64,000 nt of DNA from NCBI GenBank assembly GCA_029706075.1, contig JAINUG010000055.1, forward strand, positions 5,032,339 through 5,096,338, given 5' to 3'. The stretch is from Aldrovandia affinis (lineage: Eukaryota > Chordata > Actinopteri > Notacanthiformes > Halosauridae). Shown here piece by piece: positions 63,661-64,000 of this stretch; positions within the stretch are counted from its first letter, which is position 1; each line of letters opens with the position of its first letter. Position numbers and translations under genes: made by a program. The notes under the pieces are model-generated. The model saw nothing but the letters and a program-made list of their open reading frames with translations. It ran no database searches and was not told where the DNA came from.

Positions 63661-64000
63661 ATTAAAAATTATTCTGGCTGAATGCAATGCCGTCTCTCTC
63701 CCTGCCTGCATTGTTGGGGGCAAAGAGGCAAAGAGCAGAATGAATTCAGTCAAATAGAATGCACAATCAGGTGCCTGGTGCCAGCCAGCCATAACCTTTC
63801 CCTGGCAGAGAGCAAAGTGCGCCAAATGACAAAAGTATTACTTACTTTAAAAGAGAGACGGGAGAGCAAAACAGCCCTTTGATGTCAGAAATAAAGCGCT
63901 AACGCTTGCCGATTTTCAAAGCTCAGCATCACAGGCAACTTTCCTTTCTTCTGTCCTCCCGATTGGAAATCTATGTGTGCATTACATAAGCATTCGCTTT

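Overview
The window is a stretch of teleost fish genomic DNA. The signs are spliced vertebrate genes with short exons and canonical GT-AG junctions, a fish-type mobile-element load (Tc1-like DNA transposons, L2-, L1- and CR1-like LINEs, tRNA-derived SINEs, a Ty3/gypsy element, hAT-like MITEs), and very many CA, GA and TG microsatellites. I could not fix the species from sequence alone.

The main gene is arhgef3 (XPLN, a RhoA/RhoB guanine nucleotide exchange factor) on the minus strand. All ten coding exons can be placed between 55440 (ATG) and 27716 (stop). They join in frame through canonical splice sites into a 515-residue protein, close to the roughly 526 residues of the human isoform. It keeps the short N-terminal region, the DH and PH domains, and a C-terminal class I PDZ-ligand-like end (T-E-V). 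The likely 3' UTR runs to about 26.0 kb and a GC-rich probable promoter lies at 55.4-55.75 kb.

At 3.59-3.89 kb, also on the minus strand, is a probable first coding exon of a second gene under a CpG-rich promoter. Its C-terminal basic motif and its position downstream of arhgef3 in the same orientation fit TASOR (HUSH-complex subunit, formerly FAM208A), which is the neighbour of ARHGEF3 in mammals. The rest of that gene would lie left of the window.

Layout: 1-4.1 kb is the tasor-like 5' end and flank, with a duplicated ~200-bp repeat. 4.1-26 kb is intergenic and dominated by nested and degraded mobile elements. 26-55.75 kb is arhgef3, whose introns hold a Tc1 fold-back element, two minisatellites, long GA/CA tracts, a CR1 fragment and a broken Ty3/gypsy element. 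55.75-64 kb is upstream intergenic DNA with SINEs and MITEs and no recognised gene.

I found no bacterial-type system, CRISPR array or clearly new gene system. The most notable local features are repeats that touch splicing signals: a 37-bp minisatellite whose unit repeats the exon-2 donor sequence, CT tracts serving as polypyrimidine tracts at three arhgef3 acceptors (one about 270 nt long), and long inverted repeats inside introns.
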